Source: Roseivirga sp. UBA6052 (lineage in GTDB: Bacteria; Bacteroidota; Bacteroidia; Cytophagales; Cyclobacteriaceae). Taken from it: 64,000 nt of DNA. The stretch is taken from NCBI GenBank assembly GCA_002427755.1, contig DIYO01000001.1, positions 1,302,001 through 1,366,000 on the forward strand, read 5' to 3'. Numbering within the stretch: position 1 is the stretch's first letter; each line of letters starts with the position of its first letter. Made by a program: the position numbers and the translations under genes. Below the pieces are notes generated by a model that saw nothing but the letters and a program-made list of their open reading frames with translations, was not told the origin of the DNA and made no database searches. This document shows, piece by piece, positions 55,765 through 64,000 of the stretch.

Positions 55765-56028
55765 TTAAGATGTTTTTGGTCTTACAATTATAGGACGTGG
55801 CTGAGGCTTCTTTTCTGCTTTCACTTCGGTCACTTCCTTAAATGGAAACTCTCTTCTAATCGGATTAATAATGAAGAGTTTCTGGGAAGTAAAGCTATCA
55901 GGATGCATCTGATCGAATTCTTTTTTAAGGTCAGCATATTGTTCTGTCCTCGCCTTTGTAAATGCAACGGCATCTATCCTCTTTTTATGCAGATATTTTT
56001 TAAAAGAAAGCTCCTCCATTGCGAGCAA
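55765..56028 (-). CDS. Small hypothetical protein upstream of kbl
   Basis: 87 residues (84 if the second Met is used). Basic, helical N-terminal half and a Pro/Lys-rich tail (KKPQPRPIIVRPK). No domain. It ends 1 bp before the kbl ATG, which supports a real, co-transcribed gene; alternatively it is a kbl leader. Confidence 0.6.
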   Translation of the reverse strand: MLAMEELSFKKYLHKKRIDAVAFTKARTEQYADLKKEFDQMHPDSFTSQKLFIINPIRREFPFKEVTEVKAEKKPQPRPIIVRPKTS

Positions 56029-56145
56029 AGATAAAGCTAGAAGTCGTAAGTCCGAAGACTGAAGTCAGAACTTCACCGTAAAAACCTTTCGTAATGCAAA
56101 CGTTTTACATCTTGAGGCGTTTGACTATTATTGCAGCCAAATAAA

Positions 56146-57111
56146 ATGGGAATGGAAAAAGTATTGGTAATAGGTGCTTGCGGTCAATTAGGGTCAGAAT
56201 TGACAATAGAATTGGGAAAACTACATGGCGATGAGAATGTGGTAGCCTCAGATATTACCAAGCCTAATGCAGCCATTAGAAAATTTAAGTTCGAACAACT
56301 AGACATTATGAATGTCACGCAGTTGAATGCTGTAATCGAGAACCATCAGATCACTCAAGTTTACCACCTTGCTGCCATTTTATCAGCCAAAGGCGAAGAA
56401 AATCCTCAATGGGCATGGAACTTGAATATGACCGGATTATTGAATGTGCTAGAAGCCGCTAAAACGTATAAACTCAATAAAATTTATTGGCCAAGCTCAA
56501 TTGCTGTATTTGGGCCTACCACTCCAAGAACCAATACACCACAAGATACCGTAATGGACCCAAATACCGTTTATGGAATTAGTAAACTGGCTGGAGAGAG
56601 ATGGTGCGAATACTACTTTGAAAAATATGGAGTAGATGTAAGAAGCTTGAGATATCCGGGACTTATAGGCTATAAATCTTTACCTGGTGGTGGAACTACT
56701 GACTATGCTGTAGACATCTATCATAAAGCATTGAACGGGGAACCATTTGAGTGTTTTCTATCAAAAGACACCTACTTACCAATGATGTACATGAGTGACG
56801 CCATAAAAGCTACCATAGACCTTATGGAAGCACCGCAAGAGCAAATCAAAGTACGTTCCAGTTATAACGTCTCTGCTATTTCTTTTACACCGGAGCAGAT
56901 TGTAAAATCTATTCAAAAAGAAATACCTGAATTTAGCGCAACATATAACCCTGATTTCAGGCAAGCCATCGCTGATTCATGGCCAGACAGCATTGATGAT
57001 TCTGTTGCCAGAAATGATTGGGGCTGGCAACCAGCCTACGACCTTGACAAAATGACAAGAACCATATTGGAAGGCCTACCAGAACTTTTAGAATCTTTTC
57101 AAAAAGTATAA
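56146..57111 (+). CDS. tdh: L-threonine 3-dehydrogenase, SDR (epimerase-like) type
   Basis: 321 residues. An NAD-binding GACGQLGSE motif opens the protein and the catalytic YGISK is at about 145; the fold is extended SDR, like the threonine dehydrogenases reported from other Bacteroidota. I start at ATG 56146 rather than TTG 56131. The neighbour kbl does the next step, which supports the threonine substrate over a sugar epimerase role. Confidence 0.85.
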   Translation: MGMEKVLVIGACGQLGSELTIELGKLHGDENVVASDITKPNAAIRKFKFEQLDIMNVTQLNAVIENHQITQVYHLAAILSAKGEENPQWAWNLNMTGLLNVLEAAKTYKLNKIYWPSSIAVFGPTTPRTNTPQDTVMDPNTVYGISKLAGERWCEYYFEKYGVDVRSLRYPGLIGYKSLPGGGTTDYAVDIYHKALNGEPFECFLSKDTYLPMMYMSDAIKATIDLMEAPQEQIKVRSSYNVSAISFTPEQIVKSIQKEIPEFSATYNPDFRQAIADSWPDSIDDSVARNDWGWQPAYDLDKMTRTILEGLPELLESFQKV

Positions 57112-57153
57112 ACCCTTTACAACTTGCCAAATACAACCTGTGTCTATTAAGGC

Positions 57154-57678
57154 ATGAGGTACATTAAACTTTTGGTTCTATTATTGGCTATAACAGCCTG
57201 CGGTGAGGGCTTAGATCCGGACATTACTTATCCTTATCCGGAAGAAGGTGTAGAAAGGCAATTCTTTTTAAATGCTCAACTCTCTCCAGCTCAACCTTCA
57301 AGAGGTGAATACATCAATTGGAATAAAGGAGATAAAACCATCTTCAGATATGTCTATGCACATCCCGATGAACCAAACATTGCAGATGATGAATTAACGG
57401 AGGTTTTTTGGATAGAACTAGATCCTGAATTTGATGAGTTCAGTTTTAACCTAGGCACTGAAACTCAAAGTAGTCCTTTAGGAATGGAGTTCTATTACAC
57501 ACGGGTATGTTTTTGCAACTCACCTGCCTTCGAATTCACCAATCTGCAAGTCTCTGGTAGAAAGCTATCTGAAACAGAATGGACCGTGAATTTTAATATG
57601 ACTGCAACAGCAAATGGCCAAGAGTTTTCTATGGTCGATAATGGAACCTATACGTTAGGAACTTTTGATTGGGACTAA
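57154..57678 (+). CDS. Lipoprotein, paralog of the 57772 gene
   Basis: 174 residues. Lipobox AITAC followed by acidic linker and a beta-rich body. The NAQL, DEFSFNL and EWTVNF positions align with DAQL, NEYSLNL and QWSVSL in the next gene, and both end on a DNGTYT/DSGVYT motif. Two Cys in RVCFCN are unique to this copy. Confidence 0.8.
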   Translation: MRYIKLLVLLLAITACGEGLDPDITYPYPEEGVERQFFLNAQLSPAQPSRGEYINWNKGDKTIFRYVYAHPDEPNIADDELTEVFWIELDPEFDEFSFNLGTETQSSPLGMEFYYTRVCFCNSPAFEFTNLQVSGRKLSETEWTVNFNMTATANGQEFSMVDNGTYTLGTFDWD

Positions 57679-57771
57679 CAGGGTATTAAAGGCTAAATTT
57701 GAAAAGTAATATAATACAAGGAACAAAAGCATTGAATAGTTCAAACATTAAAACAACAGACAATTACTAAA

Positions 57772-58302
57772 ATGAGAAAACTCCTTTTAGGCATGATAAC
57801 ATGCCTTCTTATCTGGTCTTGTGAGACCGAACAACCAACACCTAATGAACCTGATCAAATTTTCTACACCGATGCTCAATTGGGGTTTGAGACCTTTACT
57901 TTCGACAATGGCCGAGCGTATCAGCAGACTAGAATTCAAGATGGAGAAAACTTGGTGTTTGTATTCAACGAAAATAGGCGAAATGTCAATTTGACTAATC
58001 GCGGTATTCTTACATTACAAGGTGAAAGTGATATTCCTGATAATGTAATTTTTGTTCAAGTACCTGCAGATGTAAATGAATATAGTTTAAACCTCATTGG
58101 CTTAGCTGAGTACGAAAGAAACGATATTCAGATTTACCGAGATGTTTTTGATGGGGTCTACATTGAAAACTTGAATTTCACCGCCACTAAAATTAATGAC
58201 GACCAATGGTCTGTATCACTATCAGCAGAATTATCGGATAATGGCCAGCCCTTTTTCACAATCTCAGACTCCGGGGTTTATACAAGAGCAACAATAGATT
58301 AG
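57772..58302 (+). CDS. Lipoprotein, paralog of the 57154 gene
   Basis: 176 residues. Lipobox IWSC, then a beta-rich body aligned with the preceding gene over its length, at modest identity. No known domain. Terminated by the strong hairpin at 58320. Confidence 0.8.
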   Translation: MRKLLLGMITCLLIWSCETEQPTPNEPDQIFYTDAQLGFETFTFDNGRAYQQTRIQDGENLVFVFNENRRNVNLTNRGILTLQGESDIPDNVIFVQVPADVNEYSLNLIGLAEYERNDIQIYRDVFDGVYIENLNFTATKINDDQWSVSLSAELSDNGQPFFTISDSGVYTRATID

Positions 58303-58319
58303 ATGATAGCTTAAACAAA

Positions 58320-58346
58320 AAAAGGCACCTTTTAAGGTGCCTTTTT
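58320..58346. terminator. Bidirectional terminator between the lipoproteins and icd
   Basis: AAAGGCACC and GGTGCCTTT form the stem with a TTTTAA loop; T-runs flank both sides. It lies 18 nt after the lipoprotein stop and 21 nt before the icd stop (minus strand). Confidence 0.88.
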
Positions 58347-58366
58347 ACTTTTTCTATATCTAAATA

Positions 58367-59818
58367 TTACTCTCCTTGACTTAACGAATATCCTCTTTCA
58401 CCATCAAAGTGGTAAAGGTGTTCCGTTTTAATAAAGTCGAAGCCTTCTGCTTGAACACTGTTCAAAAGGTCGATAACATCTGAGTTGTTTAAAATCTCAC
58501 CATTAGTGTTCACAAATCTACATCTCCAGTGATCCGTCTTGAAAGTTTCAGGTAATCCCCCAGGGTATACCAATACTCCTCTATTCGAGATTAATTTCAA
58601 TTTCAATCTGTCTGTAGAAGCTCTATTTAGGAGCCTATCTCCAATCACATCTGGATCTCTATTTTCTCCTCTCCAATCAATGAACACATCAACGCCTACT
58701 AGCTCTTTCTTCTTAGGCGGTTTTTCATCAACCTTTACCTCGATTTTAACATCCTCGTTGTAGCGAACCTCCTTCAATTTAGTAGGACGCTGTCCTAATC
58801 TGTCAATCACAGCATCTGCGAACTCTTTAGTTCCTACTCTCTCTTTACTTCTTTGCGACTGGTAGATATCACCCGTATGGATTCCATCTTCTAAGGTTCT
58901 TAACCATGCATTTTGGATCAACTCAGCCTTATCAGCCATACCCATTTGAACCAACATCATTGTTGCTCCATTTAATAAACCAGACGGGTTTGCTAAGTTT
59001 TGTCCTGCAATATCCGGAGCAGATCCGTGAATAGCTTCGAACATAGAGTGTTGCATTCCAATATTTGAAGAACCTGCCATACCAACAGAACCGGCAACTT
59101 CAGCAGCAATATCAGAAATTACATCACCATACAAGTTAAGTGTAACCACTACATCTAAAGACTCCGGTCTTGCAGCAACTACCGCAGATCCAATATCAAT
59201 AATCCAGTGATCAGCAGCGATTTCCGGATATTCCTTAGAAATCTTGTCGAATGTCTGGTGGAATAATCCATCAGTATGCTTCATGATATTGTCCTTAGTC
59301 ATACAGGTCACTTTCTTACGACCATATGCCTTAGCGTATTCAAACGCATAACGGATAATTTTCTCAGAACCAGGCTCAGAAATTAATTTCAAAGTTTGAA
59401 CAACCTCACTTGTCTGTTGGTGTTCAATACCTGCATAAAGATCTTCTTCGTTCTCTCTTACAATCACTACATCCATATGAGGGAAGTGAGACGGAACGTA
59501 TGGAGGGTAAGCTCTAAAAGGTCTTACGTTACTGTAGAGGCCTAATGACTTTCTAATAGTAACATTTAAACTTTTATAACCACCACCTTGTGGAGTGGTG
59601 ATAGGCGCTTTAAGAAAATATGGGTTTCCTCTTAAAATATCCCAAGATTCAGGACTGATTCCTGATTTGTGACCGGCTTTGTAAACCTTCTCACCTATTT
59701 CGATCACATCGTATTCAACGTCAACCTCCGCTGCTTTCATAATACGCAACGTGGCATCCATTATTTCAGGACCTATTCCGTCACCATGGGCTACGGTTAT
59801 TCTCTTTTTTTCGCTCAT
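58367..59818 (-). CDS. icd: NADP-dependent isocitrate dehydrogenase
   Basis: 483 residues from the ATG at 59818 (MSEKKRITVAHGDGIGPEI); a start at 59890 precedes the promoter box. VRENEEDLYAGIEH and the GSAPDIAGQNLANPSGL segment identify the isocitrate/isopropylmalate family. A C-terminal extension of about 140 residues beyond the catalytic core matches the longer Thermus-like form of the enzyme. Oxidises isocitrate to 2-oxoglutarate. Confidence 0.9.
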   Translation of the reverse strand: MSEKKRITVAHGDGIGPEIMDATLRIMKAAEVDVEYDVIEIGEKVYKAGHKSGISPESWDILRGNPYFLKAPITTPQGGGYKSLNVTIRKSLGLYSNVRPFRAYPPYVPSHFPHMDVVIVRENEEDLYAGIEHQQTSEVVQTLKLISEPGSEKIIRYAFEYAKAYGRKKVTCMTKDNIMKHTDGLFHQTFDKISKEYPEIAADHWIIDIGSAVVAARPESLDVVVTLNLYGDVISDIAAEVAGSVGMAGSSNIGMQHSMFEAIHGSAPDIAGQNLANPSGLLNGATMMLVQMGMADKAELIQNAWLRTLEDGIHTGDIYQSQRSKERVGTKEFADAVIDRLGQRPTKLKEVRYNEDVKIEVKVDEKPPKKKELVGVDVFIDWRGENRDPDVIGDRLLNRASTDRLKLKLISNRGVLVYPGGLPETFKTDHWRCRFVNTNGEILNNSDVIDLLNSVQAEGFDFIKTEHLYHFDGERGYSLSQGE

Positions 59819-59844
59819 AATCTGCTGATTGTCTGATTTTGCCG

Positions 59845-59852
59845 CAAAGGTA
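59845..59852 (-). promoter_or_regulatory. -7 box of icd
   Basis: TACCTTTG on the minus strand, 26 nt before the chosen start; supports the shorter start. T-rich -33 region. Confidence 0.5.
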
Positions 59853-59936
59853 ATCATGGAACGGTTTAAAAAGAACCATAGTTGCTGCATTTCTATAAAC
59901 GGACGAGACTTGATTTTAGAATAAAAGATGTACTCT

Positions 59937-59944
59937 TATCTTTG
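59937..59944 (+). promoter_or_regulatory. -7 box of the second enoyl-CoA hydratase
   Basis: TATCTTTG, 20 nt before the ATG at 59965; TTTT lies 19 nt further upstream. Confidence 0.5.
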
Positions 59945-59964
59945 AGCTCAACTCGACTAAAGAA

Positions 59965-60750
59965 ATGGGAAACTTTACTAATGTTTTATTAGAGGTGAAT
60001 GAAGGAATTGCTCAAGTCACCATTAATAGACCAGATAAACTGAACGCACTCAATATTCAAACCATTGAAGAAATCAAGTTAGCATTTGAGGAAATCAATG
60101 ACAATCCTGAAGTCCATGGAGTAATTGTAACCGGAAGCGGAGAAAAAGCCTTTGTAGCAGGAGCTGACATTAGCGAAATCGCTGATCTAAACAGCATGAC
60201 AGCTAGGAAGTTTGCAGAGAATGGCCAAGAAGTATTCATGGCTATTGAAAATTGCCATAAACCTGTTATAGCCTTGGTTAATGGTTTTGCACTGGGCGGA
60301 GGATGTGAACTTGCCATGGCTTGTCATATGAGAGTAGCTACCGGAAACGCGAAATTTGGACAACCAGAAGTTAACCTAGGCCTTATTCCGGGCTATGGCG
60401 GAACACAAAGACTAACCCAACTCATTGGGAAAGCCAAGTCTTTTGAATTAAGCATGACCGGAGATATGATCGATGCCAATGCAGCGTTATCTCTTGGGCT
60501 GATCAATTATGTAGAAGAAGATATTGATTCAGCAAAAGCAAGATGTAATAAAATCTTAAATAAGATCGCTACAAAAGCACCATTAGCTGTTGGGTTAGTT
60601 ATAGATTGCGTTAATGCGGTGTTTAATGAGCAAGAAAATGGATACCAAACGGAAGCCAACGGATTTGCAGCTTGTACAAAAACATCCGATTTTGTAGAAG
60701 GTACTAAAGCCTTCCTTGAGAAAAGAAAACCAGAGTTCAAGGGAGAATAA
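59965..60750 (+). CDS. Enoyl-CoA hydratase
   Basis: 261 residues, crotonase fold. AFVAGADISEI, GFALGGGCELAMACH and both catalytic Glu (GQPEVNLGLIPG and SFELSMTG) are present. Related to the 20140 gene but clearly diverged, so not a recent copy. Its stop codon lies in the loop of a terminator hairpin. Confidence 0.93.
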   Translation: MGNFTNVLLEVNEGIAQVTINRPDKLNALNIQTIEEIKLAFEEINDNPEVHGVIVTGSGEKAFVAGADISEIADLNSMTARKFAENGQEVFMAIENCHKPVIALVNGFALGGGCELAMACHMRVATGNAKFGQPEVNLGLIPGYGGTQRLTQLIGKAKSFELSMTGDMIDANAALSLGLINYVEEDIDSAKARCNKILNKIATKAPLAVGLVIDCVNAVFNEQENGYQTEANGFAACTKTSDFVEGTKAFLEKRKPEFKGE

Positions 60751-60764
60751 TTCTCCCTTTTTTT
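60739..60764 (+). terminator. Terminator overlapping the crotonase stop and abutting the flippase start
   Basis: GGGAGAA and TTCTCCC form a perfect stem with a TAA loop, which is the crotonase stop codon; the T-run ends at 60764, one base before the flippase ATG. See the findings. Confidence 0.8.
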
Positions 60765-62270
60765 ATGAGCCAAATAAAAAAGCTAGCCGGCCAAACCGCA
60801 TACTACGGTATCAGCAGCATTCTTGGCAGGGTATTGAATTTTTTGCTGCTTCCTATCTGGACTGATAGACTTATAGATGCTGAGTACGGTGTGGTATCTT
60901 ATATCTATGCCTCCGTAGCACTATGCCTTATTATATATACCTACGGCATGGAAACCGCTTTCTTCCGGTTTACGTCAAAGGGTGAAGGAAAAGACGTTTT
61001 TAATAGTGCAGCAACCTCTATTCTACTTACCTCAGCCCTTATATCAGGCTTTCTTTTTATTCAATCAAGTGGAGTAGCTTCGTTTTTAGGCAAAGGAGTA
61101 TTACCCGAATACGTTGAATACCTAGCTGTAATACTATTTATAGATGCTGTGGTAGCCATACCCTTTGCCAAACTAAGGCTAGAAGAAAAAGCACTAAAGT
61201 TTGCAGTAATACGCACTAGTGTTATAACGGTAACGATATTATTGAACCTTCTATTCTTAGTGGTATTCCCTGATATACTTGATGGGAAATATCTGAGTGG
61301 CCTCGAAAATGCGGTCTCAAAAATTTACGATCCAAAAGAGAACATCTCTTATATATTCATTTCGAATTTGGCAGCAAACCTTTTATACATCCCGCTTCTG
61401 TTTAGAGAACTATTTTCTATTCGATTAAATATCAATTGGCCTCTATTCAAGAAAATGCTGGTTTACGCACTCCCTATTTTCTTGATGGGTTTAGGAGGCA
61501 TGTTCAATGAACAAGGCTATAGTCTCATACTAAAGAACATTCCAATAGATCCCGAAATAGCCAGTTCATCAGAAGCAGCATTAGGAAAATTCAGCAGTGT
61601 TTTCAAGCTGAGTGTCATAATGATGTTGGGCATACAAGCTTTTAGATATGCAGCAGAGCCTTTCTTTTTCAGTCATGCTGACAATAGGCAAGCACCTGAG
61701 CTATTTGCCAAAGTGATGCACTATTTTGTGAGTTTTAATGTGGTAATTCTGGTAGGCGTAGCCTTAAACATAGAATTGATTAGTGATATCTTTCTAAGAA
61801 GGCCGGAGTATAAGGAGGCACTCTATGTATTACCCATCCTTTTACTAGCTAAACTATTCTATGGTGTTTATGTCAATCTGAGCGTATGGTTTAAAATCAA
61901 AGACAAAACGATATATGGGGCTTACTTTGCTATAATCGGTGCAATTATCACCCTAGTTGGCAACCTGTTCCTTATTCCGCTTATCGGATATTATGGAAGT
62001 GCCATTACCTCCTTAGTCTGTTACGCAGCCATGTCTATTCTTTGCTGGCAACAGGGTAGAAAGTACTTCAAGGTTCCATATAGCTTTGGTCCGTTGTTTG
62101 TTTATCTAATCATAGCTTTGCTTTTAGTATATGTAAGCGGACTGCTTAGCATAGAGAACCAATGGCTTAGGTATGGCTACAATTTGTTGTTATCTGGCCT
62201 ATTCTTACTCTTCATGTTTTATAAAGAAGGTAGACACATAAACTATAAAACCACTAGAGGAAATGATTAA
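60765..62270 (+). CDS. Oligosaccharide flippase family protein (Wzx/MATE-like)
   Basis: 501 residues, about 12-14 transmembrane segments. The N-terminus (KKLAGQTAYYGISSILGRVLNFLLLPIW) is typical of polysaccharide-transport proteins that flip lipid-linked sugars. No glycosyltransferases lie beside it, so the cargo is unknown. Its ATG immediately follows the terminator T-tract. Confidence 0.9.
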   Translation: MSQIKKLAGQTAYYGISSILGRVLNFLLLPIWTDRLIDAEYGVVSYIYASVALCLIIYTYGMETAFFRFTSKGEGKDVFNSAATSILLTSALISGFLFIQSSGVASFLGKGVLPEYVEYLAVILFIDAVVAIPFAKLRLEEKALKFAVIRTSVITVTILLNLLFLVVFPDILDGKYLSGLENAVSKIYDPKENISYIFISNLAANLLYIPLLFRELFSIRLNINWPLFKKMLVYALPIFLMGLGGMFNEQGYSLILKNIPIDPEIASSSEAALGKFSSVFKLSVIMMLGIQAFRYAAEPFFFSHADNRQAPELFAKVMHYFVSFNVVILVGVALNIELISDIFLRRPEYKEALYVLPILLLAKLFYGVYVNLSVWFKIKDKTIYGAYFAIIGAIITLVGNLFLIPLIGYYGSAITSLVCYAAMSILCWQQGRKYFKVPYSFGPLFVYLIIALLLVYVSGLLSIENQWLRYGYNLLLSGLFLLFMFYKEGRHINYKTTRGND

Positions 62271-62317
62271 GTACGCCAACCATTCAAATAGAAAAGCGTT
62301 AATTCGTTGATAGTTCA

Positions 62318-64000
62318 TTGAATCGTTTACTTACCATATGGGCCCTATTATTCTTATTCATATCCGTTGATGGCATTAGTCAAGAAACGGAAGGAGAATT
62401 AAATGCCGAAACTCCAAAATACGTACAAGCGAACTCTGAGTTTTTACTTATTGAAGCTCAAAAGTTCTTTTTGCTAGAAGACTATAAGAAAACGCTAGCA
62501 TTTCTTGAACAAGCGCTCGAAGTGGATGGAGAAAACCATGCTGCCTTATTTAAAATGGCAGAAACCCATTTGGTTCTAGAAGACTACGAGCTTGGCCAAA
62601 AAGCCATCGATAAAGCCATTAGTTTAAGAACAGACATTAAATATTACTACGTTCTGGCTGCAGCAATAATGAAGGCCAAAAACGACCCTTTGCAAGTAGC
62701 CAATTATTATCAGTTGATGATTGATAATACTGAGAACTACGCAGCCTATACCAAGGAGGTGGCCGATGCATTTATTGCCATAGACAGTTATGATGAGGCT
62801 CTTGATTTGTACAACAAGGTTGAAATCCAATCAGGGCTAACGCTTGAACAAAAGATTGGGAAAGTTGAAGCGCTTGAAAAAGGCAAACAATTAAGTGAGC
62901 TGGAGATGTATCTCAGTTCTCTAATTAGCCAAGGCATTAATGATAGCAGGCTTATCTCAAAATATATTCAAGTTTTGACTGAAACCGGTCAATCAGAAAA
63001 AGCACTGGAGTTTTTCGATCAATTCTCTACCCTATCTGAAGAACAGATTTTGCTAAAGTTTGAACTCTTAAGAGCTTTGGGTAAAACGGAAGAGCAAGAA
63101 TCACTCATTATATCTTCTGTAAGCAATGAAGCTTTAACCATATATGCCAAAACTCAATTACTTGGAACTTATATATTAAATGAGAGAACTTTTGAAGAGC
63201 TATTATTTGCCGATAGTGTGCAAAATTTAATCAACGCCTCATATCCAAGCGATGCCATAGCCATTCAAGGTAGTGCACTACTCTATTCTACTTTGGCTAA
63301 AAAAGCACCTCTTGAAGAAAGAAATGCCTTCAACAAAAAATCTATTGAAAGCTACAGGCAACTTGTAAAACTAGACCCGAATGATTTTCAAGCATGGATT
63401 AAAGTTTTAACCTTCGAAAGAGAAGAAGGTCTCTTTGACGCTCTTTTGAACGATGCAGAAGAAGCATTAGATCTATTTCCAAATCAAGCTGTTCTATACA
63501 CATATTATGCAGCGGCCTATGCAGGTCAAACTGATTATGATGAAGCGAAAAGTCTTTTGCAACAAGCATCGAGAATGGCTTTTGGTAATCAAGCTTTGCA
63601 AAGTCTTGTGTATTCGGAGCAAGCGGCAATTGCTGAGCTAGAAACAGATACCCAATCAGCAATAGAGCTTTATGAAAGAGCCATTTCTCTTCAATCGATC
63701 CATCCTTCTGCAATTCTTAATTATGCCTCATTTTTACTTGATTCAAATCCCAATAAATCGATTCAGATTATCGATCCGTTTATTGAAAGCGGGAGCAAAA
63801 ACGTAGAATTATTTAGGATAAAGGCTCAAGCTCTATTTAACTTGGCCTCCTATTCAGAAGCCAATAGATTATGGGATGAATTATTCACTGAAAACTCCTC
63901 TAATCTATCAGGGCCAATTCTTGAATTGAAAGGAGATATTTTAGCTAAACTTAACCTTACAGAAGAAGCTGTTAATTACTGGAACATGGCAAAATCTAGT
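62318..64000 (+). CDS. Tetratricopeptide repeat protein, partial (runs off the window)
   Basis: At least 561 residues, open to the window end. TTG at 62318 is the only start after an in-frame stop and gives a signal sequence (MNRLLTIWALLFLFISVDGISQ). The mature part is tandem TPR helices (for example YKKTLAFLEQALEVDGENHAALFKMAE read in two segments, and YDEALDLYNKVEIQSG). It follows the flippase by 47 bp. A scaffold role in the periplasm or envelope is likely; the C-terminus is missing. Confidence 0.85.
   Translation, partial: MNRLLTIWALLFLFISVDGISQETEGELNAETPKYVQANSEFLLIEAQKFFLLEDYKKTLAFLEQALEVDGENHAALFKMAETHLVLEDYELGQKAIDKAISLRTDIKYYYVLAAAIMKAKNDPLQVANYYQLMIDNTENYAAYTKEVADAFIAIDSYDEALDLYNKVEIQSGLTLEQKIGKVEALEKGKQLSELEMYLSSLISQGINDSRLISKYIQVLTETGQSEKALEFFDQFSTLSEEQILLKFELLRALGKTEEQESLIISSVSNEALTIYAKTQLLGTYILNERTFEELLFADSVQNLINASYPSDAIAIQGSALLYSTLAKKAPLEERNAFNKKSIESYRQLVKLDPNDFQAWIKVLTFEREEGLFDALLNDAEEALDLFPNQAVLYTYYAAAYAGQTDYDEAKSLLQQASRMAFGNQALQSLVYSEQAAIAELETDTQSAIELYERAISLQSIHPSAILNYASFLLDSNPNKSIQIIDPFIESGSKNVELFRIKAQALFNLASYSEANRLWDELFTENSSNLSGPILELKGDILAKLNLTEEAVNYWNMAKSS

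Noticed and set aside
56131..56145. TTG start for tdh
   Set aside because: An ATG 15 nt later fits the Rossmann motif better, and the upstream bases resemble a promoter box (TATTATTG).

Overview
The window looks like a Bacteroidota chromosome, most likely a marine Cytophagales (Roseivirga/Fulvivirga-like; the genus is inferred, not shown). Supporting evidence: repeated promoter boxes of the form TAnnTTTG, few Shine-Dalgarno sequences, a type IX secretion gene (porT), a free-standing type IX-type sorting domain, RpoN with an acidic linker, Bacteroidota-restricted families (DUF5606, DUF6588, DUF1599, BT_3928), and many small lipoproteins. No insertion sequence, prophage, CRISPR array or rRNA was found. 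Nearly all of it is compact housekeeping DNA.

Layout. 1-6935 (minus) is the first ~2,311 codons of a giant secreted protein built from calcium-binding thrombospondin-type-3 repeats; its C-terminus lies outside the window, and it carries a higher-order repeat of about 745 bp. 6936-7841 holds tRNA-Glu followed by two identical 87-nt structured elements that reuse the tRNA 3' end, each cassette with the same terminator. 7842-20913 is core metabolism: gapA, an aminopeptidase operon, porT-ubiE, a FKBP isomerase, engB, fbp, aspartokinase, and a phosphatase/ketosamine-kinase pair. 20914-24006 is a lipoprotein/DUF6588 cluster. 24075-29557 holds kdtA-rsgA, a thioesterase, the divergent dps/oxyR pair and a membrane protein. 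29661-32329 holds an arsenosugar cluster (peroxidase-like protein, ArsS, ArsM) and tRNA-Arg. 32456-47406 carries a beta-barrel protein, a crotonase, rpoN, asnS, nnr, hemA, a WG-repeat protein, floA-nfeD and proS. 47538-50768 holds a Trp/Gly- and Ser/Arg-rich lipoprotein followed by an OmpP1/FadL-type barrel. 50770-54573 holds aroK, BT_3928, DUF1599 and the divergent folP-cdaA operon. 54570-57111 is a threonine-degradation pair (kbl and an SDR-type tdh). 57154-64000 holds two paralogous lipoproteins, NADP-isocitrate dehydrogenase, a crotonase, a flippase and a TPR protein cut by the window end.

How genes work together. OxyR (with both redox cysteines) and Dps (with the full ferroxidase set) diverge from an 80-bp gap containing a 13-bp inverted repeat. 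Tdh and Kbl carry out the two steps from threonine to glycine plus acetyl-CoA. ArsM and ArsS methylate arsenite and add a ribosyl group. FolP and the diadenylate cyclase are translationally coupled. Four convergent gene pairs share a single 4-nt palindrome as both stop codons, and four genes most plausibly start with TTG.

The strongest candidate for something undescribed is the tRNA-Glu-linked tandem element at 7251-7658. The others are the nested repeats of the giant protein, the RS-rich lipoprotein, and a terminator whose T-tract touches the flippase start codon.
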